From Acidisoma sp. L85 (lineage in GTDB: Bacteria > Pseudomonadota > Alphaproteobacteria > Acetobacterales > Acetobacteraceae), in the NCBI RefSeq assembly GCF_009765865.1, contig NZ_LMUQ01000012.1, positions 64,141 through 128,140 on the forward strand: a stretch of DNA of 64,000 nt, in the 5' to 3' direction. Under the pieces are notes generated by a model. It was given only the letters and a program-made list of their open reading frames with translations, was not told where the DNA came from and searched no databases. The first letter of the stretch is position 1. The number at the start of each line of letters is the position of its first letter. Position numbers and translations under genes: made by a program. Below are positions 34,684 through 43,358 of this stretch, one piece after another.

Positions 34684-35226
34684 TTATTCGCTCGGGCTCA
34701 ACCGTGACGTCCCGACCCGGTGCCGTTCGGACAACTGCACGTAGTGCTCGGCCGTCGCGGCGAAGCCGGCAAGCTCCGCCTCGCTCATGACGCGGACGAA
34801 GCGAGCCGGCGCGCCAGCCCACAGCTCATTGCGGCCGATCCGCTTGTTCGGCGCCAGCAAGGCGCCCGCCGCAAGCAATCCGCCGGCCTCGATCACGGCG
34901 CCGTCCAGCACGGTGGCGCCCATGCCGACGAAGCCGCGATCCTCGACCGTGCAGGCATGGACGATCGCGGCATGCCCGACCGTCACGTCATCACCCAGAA
35001 TGCAGGGATGCGTCACGCGGTTCACATGGAGGATGGACCCGTCCTGGATATTGGTGCGCTTGCCGATGCGGATGAAGTTGGTGTCGCCCCGCACCACGCA
35101 GTGATACCAGACGCTCGACCCCTCGCCGATCTCGACCCGCCCGAGCACAATGGCGGTCGGCGCGATCCAGGCTGTCGGATGGATATCAGGCTCCGTGCCC
35201 TCGAACCGATAGACGCCGCCGCTCAT
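34684..35226 (-). CDS. Gamma-class carbonic anhydrase-like hexapeptide protein
   Basis: A 180-residue left-handed beta-helix protein of the gamma carbonic anhydrase/YrdA family. Metal-ligand histidines are visible in DGSILHVN, VGHAAIVHAC and the following turn. RGDTNFIRIGKRTNIQ carries the conserved Arg/Asp/Gln. Members hydrate CO2 or have no measured activity. GAGG sits 7 bases before the ATG at 35226. It starts 11 bases after argC ends, so the two are probably co-transcribed. Confidence 0.88.
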   Translation of the reverse strand: MSGGVYRFEGTEPDIHPTAWIAPTAIVLGRVEIGEGSSVWYHCVVRGDTNFIRIGKRTNIQDGSILHVNRVTHPCILGDDVTVGHAAIVHACTVEDRGFVGMGATVLDGAVIEAGGLLAAGALLAPNKRIGRNELWAGAPARFVRVMSEAELAGFAATAEHYVQLSERHRVGTSRLSPSE

Positions 35227-35236
35227 GGCCGCCGCC

Positions 35237-36166
35237 TCATGCAAGGCCGAGCATCAGCCGCAAGTTCTGCACCGCGGCGCCCGAGGCGCCTTTGCCGAGA
35301 TTATCCAGCGTGGCGACAAGCACGACGTGGCCATGGCCATCATGCGAGACGACGGCAAGCTCCATCGCATTGGTATCGTTCAGCACCTCAGGCTCCAGCC
35401 GGGTCAGCGAACCAGAGGTCACGCGAATCTCTGCCGCGTCCTGATAATGTGTGGAGAGCACGGAGACCAGATCGCGTGTTTTTGGCTTGCTCGGCAGCGC
35501 ATCGAGATGCAGCGGCACCGAGACCAGCATGCCCTGGCGGAAATGCCCGACCGACGGCACGAAGATCGGCCGGTGCTGCAAGCCCGAATGCCGCGTGATC
35601 TCCGGCACATGCTTGTGTTCGAGCGTCAGACCGTAAAGCTCGAAAGCCGGGCCGCCCTTGGCCTCATGCGCCTCGATCATGCTACGGCCGCCGCCGCTAT
35701 AGCCGCTGACCGCATTGATGCTGAGAGGATAGTCGGCCGGAACCAAACCCGCCGTCACCAGCGGGCGCAGCAGGGCGATGGCGCCCGTCGCGTAGCAGCC
35801 CGGGTTGCTGACGCGCGCGGCATCAGCGATTCGCGCGCCCTGCCCAGGTTCCAATTCCGGAAAGCCATAGACCCAGCCATCGCCCACGCGATGGGCACTG
35901 CTCGCGTCGAGGATCCGGGGCGCCTCGGCACCCAGCGTATTGGCCAGGGCCACCGCCTCGCGCGCCGCCTCGTCCGGCAAGCAAAGCACAACGACGTCGG
36001 CTTCCGCCATCAGCATCAGCCGCGCCTCGGCATCCTTGCGGCGCCCCGACGCAATGCTGAGGAGGGCGATGCCAGGCATGCCCTCCAGCCGCTGACGAAT
36101 GCCGAGGCCGGTGGTGCCGGCCTCGCCATCGATGAAGACCCGCGGCCGCCCTGCCGTATCCGGCAT
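35237..36166 (-). CDS. argC: N-acetyl-gamma-glutamyl-phosphate reductase (type 2)
   Basis: A 309-residue arginine-pathway enzyme reducing N-acetylglutamyl phosphate to the semialdehyde. The NADP motif GEAGTTGLGIRQRL lies near residue 14 and the catalytic cysteine in SNPGCYATGAIALL near residue 123. Length fits the shorter type 2 ArgC. It lies 14 bases after rpsI, so it may be transcribed with rplM-rpsI, an arrangement found in other Alphaproteobacteria. Confidence 0.95.
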   Translation of the reverse strand: MPDTAGRPRVFIDGEAGTTGLGIRQRLEGMPGIALLSIASGRRKDAEARLMLMAEADVVVLCLPDEAAREAVALANTLGAEAPRILDASSAHRVGDGWVYGFPELEPGQGARIADAARVSNPGCYATGAIALLRPLVTAGLVPADYPLSINAVSGYSGGGRSMIEAHEAKGGPAFELYGLTLEHKHVPEITRHSGLQHRPIFVPSVGHFRQGMLVSVPLHLDALPSKPKTRDLVSVLSTHYQDAAEIRVTSGSLTRLEPEVLNDTNAMELAVVSHDGHGHVVLVATLDNLGKGASGAAVQNLRLMLGLA

Positions 36167-36180
36167 GGTGGCTGTACCCG

Positions 36181-36699
36181 TCAGCGCTTGCTGAACTGGA
36201 AGCTACGGCGAGCCTTGGCGCGACCGTATTTCTTACGCTCGACCGTGCGGCTGTCGCGGGTGAGGAAGCCCGCCACCTTCAGGATGCCACGCAAGGCCGG
36301 CTCGTAATAGCTCAGCGCCCGGCTGATGCCGTGCCGCACCGCGCCCGCCTGGCCGGAAAGACCGCCGCCCGTGACCGTGCAGATCACGTCGAACTGGTTG
36401 TAGCGGTCGGAGACCAGGAAAGGCTGGGTGATCAGCATTCGCAGCACGGGGCGGGCGAAATACTGCGCCGCCTTCTTGCCGTTGACGATGATCTCACCCT
36501 TGCCCGGCTTGATCCAAACGCGAGCAACGGCATCCTTGCGGCGGCCGGTGGCATAGGAACGGCCGAAAGCATCGCGCTTCGGTTCGACATGGACGACCTC
36601 GCGCTCGGCGGCGACGGCGATCGGCGCATCCTTGAGGTCGGCAAGCGTGCCGGTGCGGACCGGGGCCTCGATCTCGGCTTCCATCTGGGTCTCGGACAT
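36181..36699 (-). CDS. rpsI: 30S ribosomal protein S9
   Basis: A 172-residue S9 protein. The core starts at [19 protein letters not shown] near residue 48, and the protein ends RRSFQFSKR, the C-terminal tail that reaches the P-site tRNA. The first 40 residues are an acidic extension seen in some Alphaproteobacteria. Two bases separate it from rplM. Confidence 0.98.
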   Translation of the reverse strand: MSETQMEAEIEAPVRTGTLADLKDAPIAVAAEREVVHVEPKRDAFGRSYATGRRKDAVARVWIKPGKGEIIVNGKKAAQYFARPVLRMLITQPFLVSDRYNQFDVICTVTGGGLSGQAGAVRHGISRALSYYEPALRGILKVAGFLTRDSRTVERKKYGRAKARRSFQFSKR

Positions 36700-36701
36700 G
36701 G

Positions 36702-37166
36702 TCAGACCCTCCTGTTCTTGCGGTTCAAGGCGCCGATATCGAGGGCAGCGGGCTGCTGGCCGGCATGGGGATGCTCATCGCCTGCGTAGACATGCAGGTG
36801 GCGCATCTGCTGCCGCTGCAGCGGGCCGCGCGTGATCATGCGCTCGACCGCCTTCTCGATGACGCGCTCCGGATGCGCGCTGTTGAGGCGCTCACCGAGG
36901 GTGCGCTGCTTGATGCCGCCGGCATAGCCGGTGTGCCAGTGGAAGATGGCCTGCTCGGCCTTCTTACCCGTGACCGCGATCTCTTTCGCGTTGATCACGA
37001 TGACATTGTCGCCGCAATCGACATGCGGGGTGAACTGGGCTTTGTGCTTGCCGCGCAAATAGGTCGCGATGATGACGGCGAGACGCCCCAGCACCAGACC
37101 CTTAGCGTCGATGAGCACCCAGTTCTTGCGAGCCTCGGAAGGCTTCAGCGAGAGGGTCGTCTTCAT
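36702..37166 (-). CDS. rplM: 50S ribosomal protein L13
   Basis: A 154-residue L13 protein, starting [11 protein letters not shown] and containing [33 protein letters not shown] and [25 protein letters not shown]. It is first gene of the rplM-rpsI pair and has a good promoter upstream. The usual autogenous control by L13 is not visible in the short leader. Confidence 0.98.
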   Translation of the reverse strand: MKTTLSLKPSEARKNWVLIDAKGLVLGRLAVIIATYLRGKHKAQFTPHVDCGDNVIVINAKEIAVTGKKAEQAIFHWHTGYAGGIKQRTLGERLNSAHPERVIEKAVERMITRGPLQRQQMRHLHVYAGDEHPHAGQQPAALDIGALNRKNRRV

Positions 37167-37195
37167 CCTAACTCAGTCCCTTGAAGAATGACCGC

Positions 37196-37224
37196 CTTAT
37201 GATGGCGTGGCCTGAAAACGTCAA
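37196..37224 (-). promoter_or_regulatory. Putative promoter of rplM-rpsI
   Basis: On the minus strand TTGACG (37224-37219), a 17-base spacer and CATAAG (37201-37196) lie 30 bases before the rplM ATG. Spacing is ideal and the leader is very short. Confidence 0.6.
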
Positions 37225-37235
37225 GGGATTTGCCA

Positions 37236-37255
37236 TGCGGTATTATGATACCGCA
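37236..37255. promoter_or_regulatory. Inverted repeat upstream of the rplM promoter
   Basis: TGCGGTAT-TATG-ATACCGCA, an 8-bp perfect inverted repeat, sits 11 bases upstream of the rplM -35 box. Its position suits an activator site. No protein can be assigned. Confidence 0.35.
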
Positions 37256-37279
37256 GTCGCTCAGGACCCGTTTGATGAC

Positions 37280-37367
37280 AAGTCTGCACCGGCCCTCACC
37301 CCCACCCGGCCACCCATCAGCATACCGTCGTGGGTGGCCGGGTGGGGGTGAGGGCCGGTGCAGACTT
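37280..37367. repeat. 37-bp perfect inverted repeat between bla and rplM
   Basis: Arms 37280-37316 and 37331-37367 are exact reverse complements over 37 bases, with a 14-base loop. The arms are GC-rich and contain ACCCCC and GGCCACC runs. It lies downstream of bla and upstream of rplM, both on the minus strand, so it would act as a strong terminator for bla. The perfect arms also suggest a recently mobile palindromic element. Confidence 0.9.
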
Positions 37368-37403
37368 GGGAAATGCGCGAGCAGCGCATTTTCAGACAGT
37401 GGC

Positions 37404-38348
37404 TTAGGCCCTGAGTTCACCCACGATGGCGCCCACAGCCGCGAGCGCGGCGTTGCGCCGGGCCGCCGGAACGGTCGTATCCGTGAGAAAAGCGGCGACG
37501 AGGATTGGCGCTCCACTCGAGGGCCAGACAATGCCCACGTCATTCGTGGTCCCGTAGCCGCCGGAGCCGGTTTTGTCACCGATATGCCAGCCCTTCGGCA
37601 GCCCAGCCTCAAGGCGGCCGGAGCCAGTCTTGCAGCCGCGCATCCAGGTCATGAGCTGCGCGCGGGATGGGGCGGAAAGCTTGTTGCCCTGCAAGAAGGC
37701 CAGCAGGTCCGAGAGCATGGCCGCCGGAACGGTGGTGTCCTTCGGGTCTCCGGGTGTCGCCTGATTGACGTCCGGCTCGCCGCGATCTACCCGCGTGGCG
37801 TCGTCACCGATGGAGCGGATATAGGCCGTCAAGGCGGCCGGGCCGCCGAGGAACGACAGCAGGAGATTGCCGGCGGTATTGTCGCTCCGCGTGACGGCGG
37901 CGTCGCAGAGATGCGCGAGCGACAGTCCCTTCCCGCCGATATGCTTCAGCGTGACCGGTGAACCGTCGAGGACCGCGTGCCGTCCGTAAACGATCCGGCG
38001 GTCGAGATCGGCCTTCCCGGCATCGACCAGAGCAAGCACCGCCGCGGCCGCGAGCAGCTTATAGACGCTGCACAGGGGAAAGCGCTCGGCGGCCCGGTAG
38101 CCGAGCAGGCTCCCGCTACCCATATCCGCGATGGCGACCCCGAGCCGCCCGTCACTTGCCGTTTCGATGGCTGCCAGCCGCTCGGTCATCGCGGGACTGG
38201 TCGCCCCAGCTGCCGGAGAGGCGCCTGCTGGTGTGGCGGCGGTGGGTGCTAAGGGTGCTGCGGTCCCAGCCATTGCGGAGCGGCCGTGCAAAGAACCCAG
38301 GGCGAGCGCGGCGCCGGCGCTCAAACCCAGATCTCGTCTCCTGATCAT
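37404..38348 (-). CDS. bla: Class A beta-lactamase
   Basis: A 314-residue exported serine beta-lactamase. The N-terminus MIRRRDLGLSAGAALALGSLHG looks like a twin-arginine signal, followed by an Ala/Thr/Pro-rich linker to about residue 52. Class A motifs are all present: S94-V-Y-K97, S155-D-N157, E191 in the omega loop (GEPDVNQ) and K259-T-G261. A cysteine precedes the active serine, but there is no partner cysteine after the KTG motif. The spectrum cannot be read from sequence. No regulator (AmpR-like) or mobile element adjoins, so it looks like a resident chromosomal gene. Confidence 0.93.
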   Translation of the reverse strand: MIRRRDLGLSAGAALALGSLHGRSAMAGTAAPLAPTAATPAGASPAAGATSPAMTERLAAIETASDGRLGVAIADMGSGSLLGYRAAERFPLCSVYKLLAAAAVLALVDAGKADLDRRIVYGRHAVLDGSPVTLKHIGGKGLSLAHLCDAAVTRSDNTAGNLLLSFLGGPAALTAYIRSIGDDATRVDRGEPDVNQATPGDPKDTTVPAAMLSDLLAFLQGNKLSAPSRAQLMTWMRGCKTGSGRLEAGLPKGWHIGDKTGSGGYGTTNDVGIVWPSSGAPILVAAFLTDTTVPAARRNAALAAVGAIVGELRA

Positions 38349-38516
38349 CGCCTCTTTCCTATATTCGGCTTACGTGGAAGCTTCCGCACGCCGCGCCTTA
38401 AGGTTCCACGAATTGACCTGCGTTAAACTGCGCCGCGAAGTTAGCAGGGTGATGCCCTCAAGCCGCCACTGTTAGCAACGACACAAGCTCGCAGAACGAA
38501 AAGGGAGATCAGCGCC

Positions 38517-38972
38517 ATGAGCGTCCCAAGCGTCACGTCCGGTCCCGCCACCACCGACGATGACATTCGCGCGGCCTTGACGGGCTACCGCCGCGTCGCT
38601 CTGGTCGGTGCTTCAAACAAGCCGGAACGGCCCTCGCACGGCGTGATGGGCTTCCTGCTCCGCCATGGCTTTGACGTGACACCCGTCAATCCCGGCCTCG
38701 CCGGACAGACGATCCACGGCAAAACCGTGGTCGCGACCCTCGACGAGGCTGGCCCGCTCGAGATCGTCGATATCTTCCGTGCCTCCGAGCATGTCGCGCC
38801 CGTAGTCTCCGATGCGATGCGGCTGGGCGCGCACGTGGTCTGGATGCAGCTGGGCGTGATCGACCGGCAGGCCGCGGACAAGGCGCGCGCCGCCGGTCTG
38901 ACCGTCATCATGGATCGCTGTCCGGCGATCGAATGGCCACGGCTCGGCCTTCCGAACCGCGGCGGTCACTGA
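38517..38972 (+). CDS. CoA-binding domain protein (YccU-like)
   Basis: A 151-residue Rossmann-like protein of the CoA-binding family. VALVGASNKPERPSHGVMGFL near residues 28-48 is the nucleotide-binding region. GFDVTPVNPG, VDIFRASEHVAPVV and WMQLGVIDRQAADKARAAG are family blocks, and a C-terminal DRCPAIEW carries the usual Cys. The role is unknown, with metabolite or CoA sensing often assumed. Confidence 0.88.
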   Translation: MSVPSVTSGPATTDDDIRAALTGYRRVALVGASNKPERPSHGVMGFLLRHGFDVTPVNPGLAGQTIHGKTVVATLDEAGPLEIVDIFRASEHVAPVVSDAMRLGAHVVWMQLGVIDRQAADKARAAGLTVIMDRCPAIEWPRLGLPNRGGH

Positions 38973-39074
38973 CCCCGTGCCTTCGCGCGTGTTGCGGATC
39001 GCCCTCCGCAATGGAAATATCGCGCCGCTCGCCCACATCTTCGCGGCGACCGAAATTTGGAACGAGGTTCCGAC

Positions 39075-39962
39075 ATGAACTCCGAAGAACGCGACATCAT
39101 CGCCCGCTTCGTGCAGCGGGTGGCCGGCGCGCCCTCTGGCGGCTCCGTGCCCGCCACGGGTGGTCAGCCGCTGCCGCCACTGCCGCCGCTGGACCCGGAG
39201 GCCGATCAGCATCTCTCGACGCTGTTTGGCCAATACCCCGAGGCGCGCTACCGGATGACCCAATTCGCCTTCGCGCAGGAACATGCGCTCGAGGCGGCGG
39301 GTCAGCGCATTCAGCAGCTTGAGCAGCAGATGCAGGCGCGCCAGCCTGTTCAGCCCGGTCAGATGCAGGGTCAGGGCCAAGGCCAGCCGAGCGGCTTCTT
39401 CAGCCGGCTCTTTGGCGGCCCGCCCCAGGGGCAAAGCCAGGGGGCGCCCTATGCGCAACCTTATCAGGGCCAGCAGGGCTTTGGAGGTCCGCCGCCGGGC
39501 TATCCGCCTCAGCAGGGTTATCCGCAACAGGGCTATGCGCAGCAGGGTGGACCTGGCTTTGGCGGCGGACTCGGCGGCATGCGCGGAGGCTCGGGCTTCC
39601 TCGGCTCCGCATTGACCACGGCAGCGGGCGTCGCGGGTGGCGTGATGGCCGCGAACGCGCTGGAAGGGTTGTTCTCCGGCCGCGAGGGCGGACTCGGCGG
39701 AGCGGCTGGCGCCGGCGGCAACACGACGATCATCGAGGAAGCGCCCCAGGGCGCCACGCAAGATCAGGGTTGGGGCAGCGACCAGGGCGCCTGGAACCAG
39801 GGCGCTGGCCAAGGCCAAGGTGCGGATCAGAGCGGCTGGACCACCCCGGACGACAGCGGCGGCTTCGCTCAGACACCCGACCAAACCCAGCCGGATCCCG
39901 CAGCCGATGACAATGGCGGCGGCTGGGACGACGGCAGCAGCAACAACAACGACTGGGTCTGA
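39075..39962 (+). CDS. DUF2076 domain protein
   Basis: A 295-residue protein. The N-terminus NSEERDIIARFVQRVAG and a helix around EARYRMTQFAFAQEHALEAAG match DUF2076. A coiled segment and a Gln/Gly/Pro/Tyr-rich low-complexity region (about residues 90-170) follow, then a Gly-rich hydrophobic stretch (TTAAGVAGGVMAANALEGLF) and an acidic Gln/Asn-rich tail ending SSNNNDWV. Family members are periplasmic or membrane-linked and uncharacterised. GAGG lies 8 bases before ATG 39075. Confidence 0.82.
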   Translation: MNSEERDIIARFVQRVAGAPSGGSVPATGGQPLPPLPPLDPEADQHLSTLFGQYPEARYRMTQFAFAQEHALEAAGQRIQQLEQQMQARQPVQPGQMQGQGQGQPSGFFSRLFGGPPQGQSQGAPYAQPYQGQQGFGGPPPGYPPQQGYPQQGYAQQGGPGFGGGLGGMRGGSGFLGSALTTAAGVAGGVMAANALEGLFSGREGGLGGAAGAGGNTTIIEEAPQGATQDQGWGSDQGAWNQGAGQGQGADQSGWTTPDDSGGFAQTPDQTQPDPAADDNGGGWDDGSSNNNDWV

Positions 39963-39983
39963 GCAACTCGCCCGCTTCCGAGC

Positions 39984-40005
39984 GACATCCCTAGTACGGG
40001 ATGTC
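39984..40005 (+). terminator. Hairpin after the DUF2076 gene
   Basis: GACATCCC-TAGTAC-GGGATGTC, an 8-bp perfect stem, begins 22 bases after the stop. There is no T-run, so terminator function is inferred from place. Confidence 0.45.
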
Positions 40006-40022
40006 TCACGCTCATACCACTA

Positions 40023-40124
40023 CGTCATCCTCGGCGAAGGCCGAGGATCCACGCCTTGCCTTAGGCGACGAAGGCAAGGCATGGATGGCGCGGGGTGCCC
40101 CGCACGCCTTCGCGTGCCATGACG
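40023..40124. repeat. Multi-hairpin palindromic element in a convergent gap
   Basis: Outer arms CGTCAT and ATGACG enclose three hairpins: ATCCTCGGC-GAAG-GCCGAGGAT at 40027-40048, GCCTTGCC/GGCAAGGC at 40053-40080, and GCGGGG/CCCCGC near 40090. The about 100-base nested structure looks like a REP/MITE-type element or a strong bidirectional terminator between the DUF2076 gene and the membrane-protein pair. Confidence 0.6.
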
Positions 40125-40162
40125 GGGCGTCGGGCCGTCGTTAAGGACTAATTCCCCTTTCC

Positions 40163-40759
40163 CTAACCAATAGAAAGCCCCTGGGACGGCAGCGTCGCAA
40201 GCAGTCCCAGGGCGACCGTCAGCCCGACATCCACCACGACCAGGAAAGCGGCCGCCAGCGGCGTCGCCTCCAAGGCCAGACGCGCGACATACCATTCGAG
40301 CCACAGCGCCCAGCCAAAGCCCACCAGCGCGGCGGTCTCGGCCACAATCGGCTGGACGTGAAACAGCGTCGGTAGCCCGGCGACCAGCAGCAAAACGTAT
40401 TGCGCCAGGTTGCACCAGTTCCATGCCGTGATGTAGCGCGGCCATTTTCGCTCCTGCCCCATCTGCCGAAGGATGGGGCGAGAGAGCAGCACGAACCCCG
40501 TCCAGCCGATGACATAGGACAGAAGATCAATCGCCAGGGCGTGGGAGGTCTCCGCCGGTGCGACACCCGCGATCCAATCCAACAGCCGCAACAACACGAA
40601 TAGGGGGAGGGCGATGACGGCAGTGATGAAGCTCCGACGGGTCGCGTCTTCGTCGGAACCGAAAAAAGCGATGCCGCGCTGTTTTCCGATGGTCAGAAGC
40701 GCGATCCCATGCGCGCCACGAACCATCTCGGCGCCAAGCCGCCGCAAGTCCGACTTCAT
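40163..40759 (-). CDS. Integral membrane protein, paralogue B (dap operon)
   Basis: A 198-residue protein with about four transmembrane segments. It is related to the gene before it. Both have an (A)-NWC block in the middle (ITAWNWCN here, TAFNWCQW there), then G-ALWL-W--AR and a final hydrophobic helix. Its ATG overlaps the upstream stop (ATGA), so the pair is translationally coupled. I do not recognise a family with known function. A longer in-frame extension upstream overlaps paralogue A and is rejected. Confidence 0.72.
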   Translation of the reverse strand: MKSDLRRLGAEMVRGAHGIALLTIGKQRGIAFFGSDEDATRRSFITAVIALPLFVLLRLLDWIAGVAPAETSHALAIDLLSYVIGWTGFVLLSRPILRQMGQERKWPRYITAWNWCNLAQYVLLLVAGLPTLFHVQPIVAETAALVGFGWALWLEWYVARLALEATPLAAAFLVVVDVGLTVALGLLATLPSQGLSIG

Positions 40760-41334
40760 CCAGCGCCGCCGATAAGATAGCGCTGCGCGAGTTGCGGCCC
40801 GACGGCCAAAACCATCGTGCCCAGATTCACCACGATGACGAGCACCGCCGAACGGCCCGGCGGCAGGCCGAGGCCATGCCGCGCGAGGAACCAATGCAGC
40901 CACAACGCATAGCCAGCGAGCAACAGCAACCCGATCAACCCAAGCACGGCAATCGGCGCACCGGCATGCAGCAGCGCCGCTCCGATGAGCAGCAACACGG
41001 CGGCGATCAGCGGCAGCATCCACTGGCACCAGTTGAAGGCGGTGGCGAAATGCGCCCACATCGCCTCGCGCCGCCAATACCGTGCCAACGCATGCGAGAT
41101 CACTGGCGGCGCCAGCACAGCGCAGAGCGTGGCAAGGAAATCGGTGGCGGCGTCACGCGGCAGGCCGCGCGACAGCATGAGCAGACTGCCGACCAGGGGA
41201 AAGGCGATCATCGGCGCCAGGCTCGACAGGAAATCCTGTGCGCCAGTGCCGATCTCGTCGAACCCCTCGACCCGTCCCCGGCAGAGCAGCACTACGCCGC
41301 GCAGCAGATTGCGCGGCTTCGCGGAAGCCTTCAT
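40756..41334 (-). CDS. Integral membrane protein, paralogue A (dap operon)
   Basis: A 192-residue protein with four to five transmembrane segments (for example [16 protein letters not shown] and [15 protein letters not shown]) and a basic N-terminus. It shares the NWC block and the [14 protein letters not shown] segment with paralogue B. Its start overlaps the dapE stop by four bases (ATGA), so it belongs to dapD-dapE-A-B. Any link to lysine or diaminopimelate supply is contextual only. Confidence 0.75.
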   Translation of the reverse strand: MKASAKPRNLLRGVVLLCRGRVEGFDEIGTGAQDFLSSLAPMIAFPLVGSLLMLSRGLPRDAATDFLATLCAVLAPPVISHALARYWRREAMWAHFATAFNWCQWMLPLIAAVLLLIGAALLHAGAPIAVLGLIGLLLLAGYALWLHWFLARHGLGLPPGRSAVLVIVVNLGTMVLAVGPQLAQRYLIGGAG

Positions 41335-42461
41335 CGGCCGAAACTCTCCAATACGGCCTGATAGGCGACGGCCAGCGCGCGCAACTCAGCAACCGGCACC
41401 TGTTCATCCACCATATGCATTGTCGCGCCGACCAAGCCAAACTCGGCCACCGGGCAGAGCCGCGTGATGAACCGCGCATCCGAGGTGCCGCCGCCTGTAT
41501 CCAGCCGCGGTTCAGCACCGAAACTCGCTTTGATCGCCCGCGCGAGCGTCGCAACGTGGCTGCCTGGATCAGTCAGAAAGCTGCCGCCGGTGTGATGCAC
41601 GGCAACCTCGGAACGGGGCGCATGGGCCGCGACGGCCTCGCGAATCCAGGCTTCCAGCGAGGCGCCGCTATGCTCGTCGTTGAAGCGGATATTGAGCCGC
41701 GCGCGCGCCTCAGCCGGGATAAGGTTCGTCGCAGGGTTGCCCACGTCGATGCTCGTCACCTGGAGGCTTGACGGCTCGAACCAGCGGTTGCCCTCATCCA
41801 GCCGGCGCCCGGTCAACACCGCCAGAATCGCCAGCAAACGGTGGACCGGGTTATCCGCCCTCTGCGGGTAGGCGACGTGACCCTGCACGCCGCTCACGGT
41901 GATCGCCGCATTCAGGCTGCCGCGCCGGCCGATCTTGATGACCTCGCCGAGCCGCGCGGGGTTGGTCGGCTCGCCCACCAGGCAGAAGTCGGGCACCTCG
42001 CCATGATCCCGCATCCAGTCGAGCACACGGGTCGTGCCATCAAGCGCCTCGGCTTCCTCGTCGCCCGTTATGAGCAAGCTAATGGACGATGGCGCCGTGC
42101 TGGCTTCGATAGCCCGAGCCGCGCCGGCGACGAAGGCCGCGATACCGCCCTTCATATCGCAAGCGCCTCGACCGTACAGGATCCCATCCTCGATCTCGCC
42201 CCCGAAGGGATCGTGGCGCCACCCCTCACCCGGCGGCACGACATCCGTGTGGCCAGCGAAGCAGAAATGCGGTCCCGCCTCGCCACGCCGCGCGTAAAGA
42301 TTATCGATGCGGCCGAAGCGCAGGTGGTGAACCGTGAAACCCAGTCTCTCCAGCGCCGCCGCCAGAACCGCTTGCGCGCCACCATCCTCCGGCGTGACGG
42401 ACCGGCAGCGCAGCAGCGCCTGCGCTAGGCCGAGCGGATCGCGGAGGTCCCCTTCGCTCAC
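41331..42461 (-). CDS. dapE: Succinyl-diaminopimelate desuccinylase
   Basis: A 376-residue M20 metallopeptidase-type enzyme of the lysine/DAP pathway. Metal ligands are visible in [11 protein letters not shown] near residue 65, GACDMKGG near residue 97, and [10 protein letters not shown] with the catalytic Glu. The C-terminal His lies in [14 protein letters not shown]. The GTG at 42461 overlaps the dapD stop (GTGA) and gives the family start [19 protein letters not shown]. Confidence 0.95.
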   Translation of the reverse strand: MSEGDLRDPLGLAQALLRCRSVTPEDGGAQAVLAAALERLGFTVHHLRFGRIDNLYARRGEAGPHFCFAGHTDVVPPGEGWRHDPFGGEIEDGILYGRGACDMKGGIAAFVAGAARAIEASTAPSSISLLITGDEEAEALDGTTRVLDWMRDHGEVPDFCLVGEPTNPARLGEVIKIGRRGSLNAAITVSGVQGHVAYPQRADNPVHRLLAILAVLTGRRLDEGNRWFEPSSLQVTSIDVGNPATNLIPAEARARLNIRFNDEHSGASLEAWIREAVAAHAPRSEVAVHHTGGSFLTDPGSHVATLARAIKASFGAEPRLDTGGGTSDARFITRLCPVAEFGLVGATMHMVDEQVPVAELRALAVAYQAVLESFGR

Positions 42462-43300
42462 GTTCTGAGCAGCTCGTTGATGGAGGTCTTCTCCCGCGTC
42501 CGCGCGTCGACCCGCTTGACGATGACCGCGCATGCGAGCGACGGGCCGGGAGTGCCATCGGCCAGCGCCTTGCCCGGCAGGCTGCCCGGCACCACCACTG
42601 AATAGGCCGGCACGCGGCCATAGCTCACCGTACCGGTCGCGCGATCCACGATCTTGGTCGAGGCGCCAAGAAACACGCCCATCGAGATGACGCTGCCGCG
42701 CTCGACAATGACACCCTCGGCGACTTCCGAGCGCGCGCCGACGAAGCAGTCATCCTCGATGATCACCGGATTGGCCTGTAGCGGCTCCAAGACGCCGCCA
42801 AGGCCGACGCCGCCGCTGATATGGCAATTCGCCCCGACCTGCGCGCAGCTCCCGACCGTCGACCAGGTGTCGATCATCGTCGAGGCGCCGACATAGGCGC
42901 CGACATTTACGAAGCTCGGCATCAGCACAACGTTTTTGCCGATGAAAGCCGAGCGGCGCACTACCGCGCCGGGCACCGCGCGGAAACCGCCCTCGGCAAA
43001 GCGGTTGTCGCCCCAGCCCTCGAATTTCAGCGGCACCTTGTCGTAGCCCGGACCACCGCCGCCGGCGCCCGGCATGACGATCGAGTCGTTGAGGCGGAAG
43101 GATAGCAGCACCGCCTTCTTGAGCCATTGATTGACGAGCCAGCCCTGCGGCCCCGGCTCGGCGACCCGCGCCTCCCCCGCTTCCAGCAGCCCCAGCGCCT
43201 GCTCGACCGCGTCGCGATCGGCGCCGCGGGTGGCGGAGGAGAGATCCTGCCGGCGCTCCCAGAGCGCATCGATGGTCGCGGCCAGGCTCTCGGTCGTCAT
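42458..43300 (-). CDS. dapD: Tetrahydrodipicolinate N-succinyltransferase
   Basis: A 280-residue hexapeptide-repeat acyltransferase that succinylates tetrahydrodipicolinate. [20 protein letters not shown] and [20 protein letters not shown] are family blocks of the left-handed beta-helix, and [11 protein letters not shown] lies near the C-terminus. ATG 43300 starts [17 protein letters not shown]. It is first gene of a four-gene overlapping operon with dapE. Confidence 0.96.
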   Translation of the reverse strand: MTTESLAATIDALWERRQDLSSATRGADRDAVEQALGLLEAGEARVAEPGPQGWLVNQWLKKAVLLSFRLNDSIVMPGAGGGGPGYDKVPLKFEGWGDNRFAEGGFRAVPGAVVRRSAFIGKNVVLMPSFVNVGAYVGASTMIDTWSTVGSCAQVGANCHISGGVGLGGVLEPLQANPVIIEDDCFVGARSEVAEGVIVERGSVISMGVFLGASTKIVDRATGTVSYGRVPAYSVVVPGSLPGKALADGTPGPSLACAVIVKRVDARTREKTSINELLRT

Positions 43301-43358
43301 CGCCACTTCTCTCCTCAGCGTGAAGCGGCCGGACCATGCAAGCGGCGCGGAGGCGCTG

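Noticed and set aside
37163-37961. Open frames on both strands crossing the 37-bp inverted repeat
   Set aside because: Both translate the palindrome into the same Ser/His/Pro peptide and overlap bla, so they are by-products of the repeat.
37404-38348. Carbapenemase-type disulfide in the beta-lactamase
   Set aside because: A cysteine precedes the active serine, but the partner position after KTG is glycine, so the pattern is incomplete.
40760-41077. N-terminal extension of membrane paralogue B
   Set aside because: It overlaps paralogue A out of frame and is Arg/Ala-rich shadow sequence. The ATGA-coupled start at 40759 fits far better.
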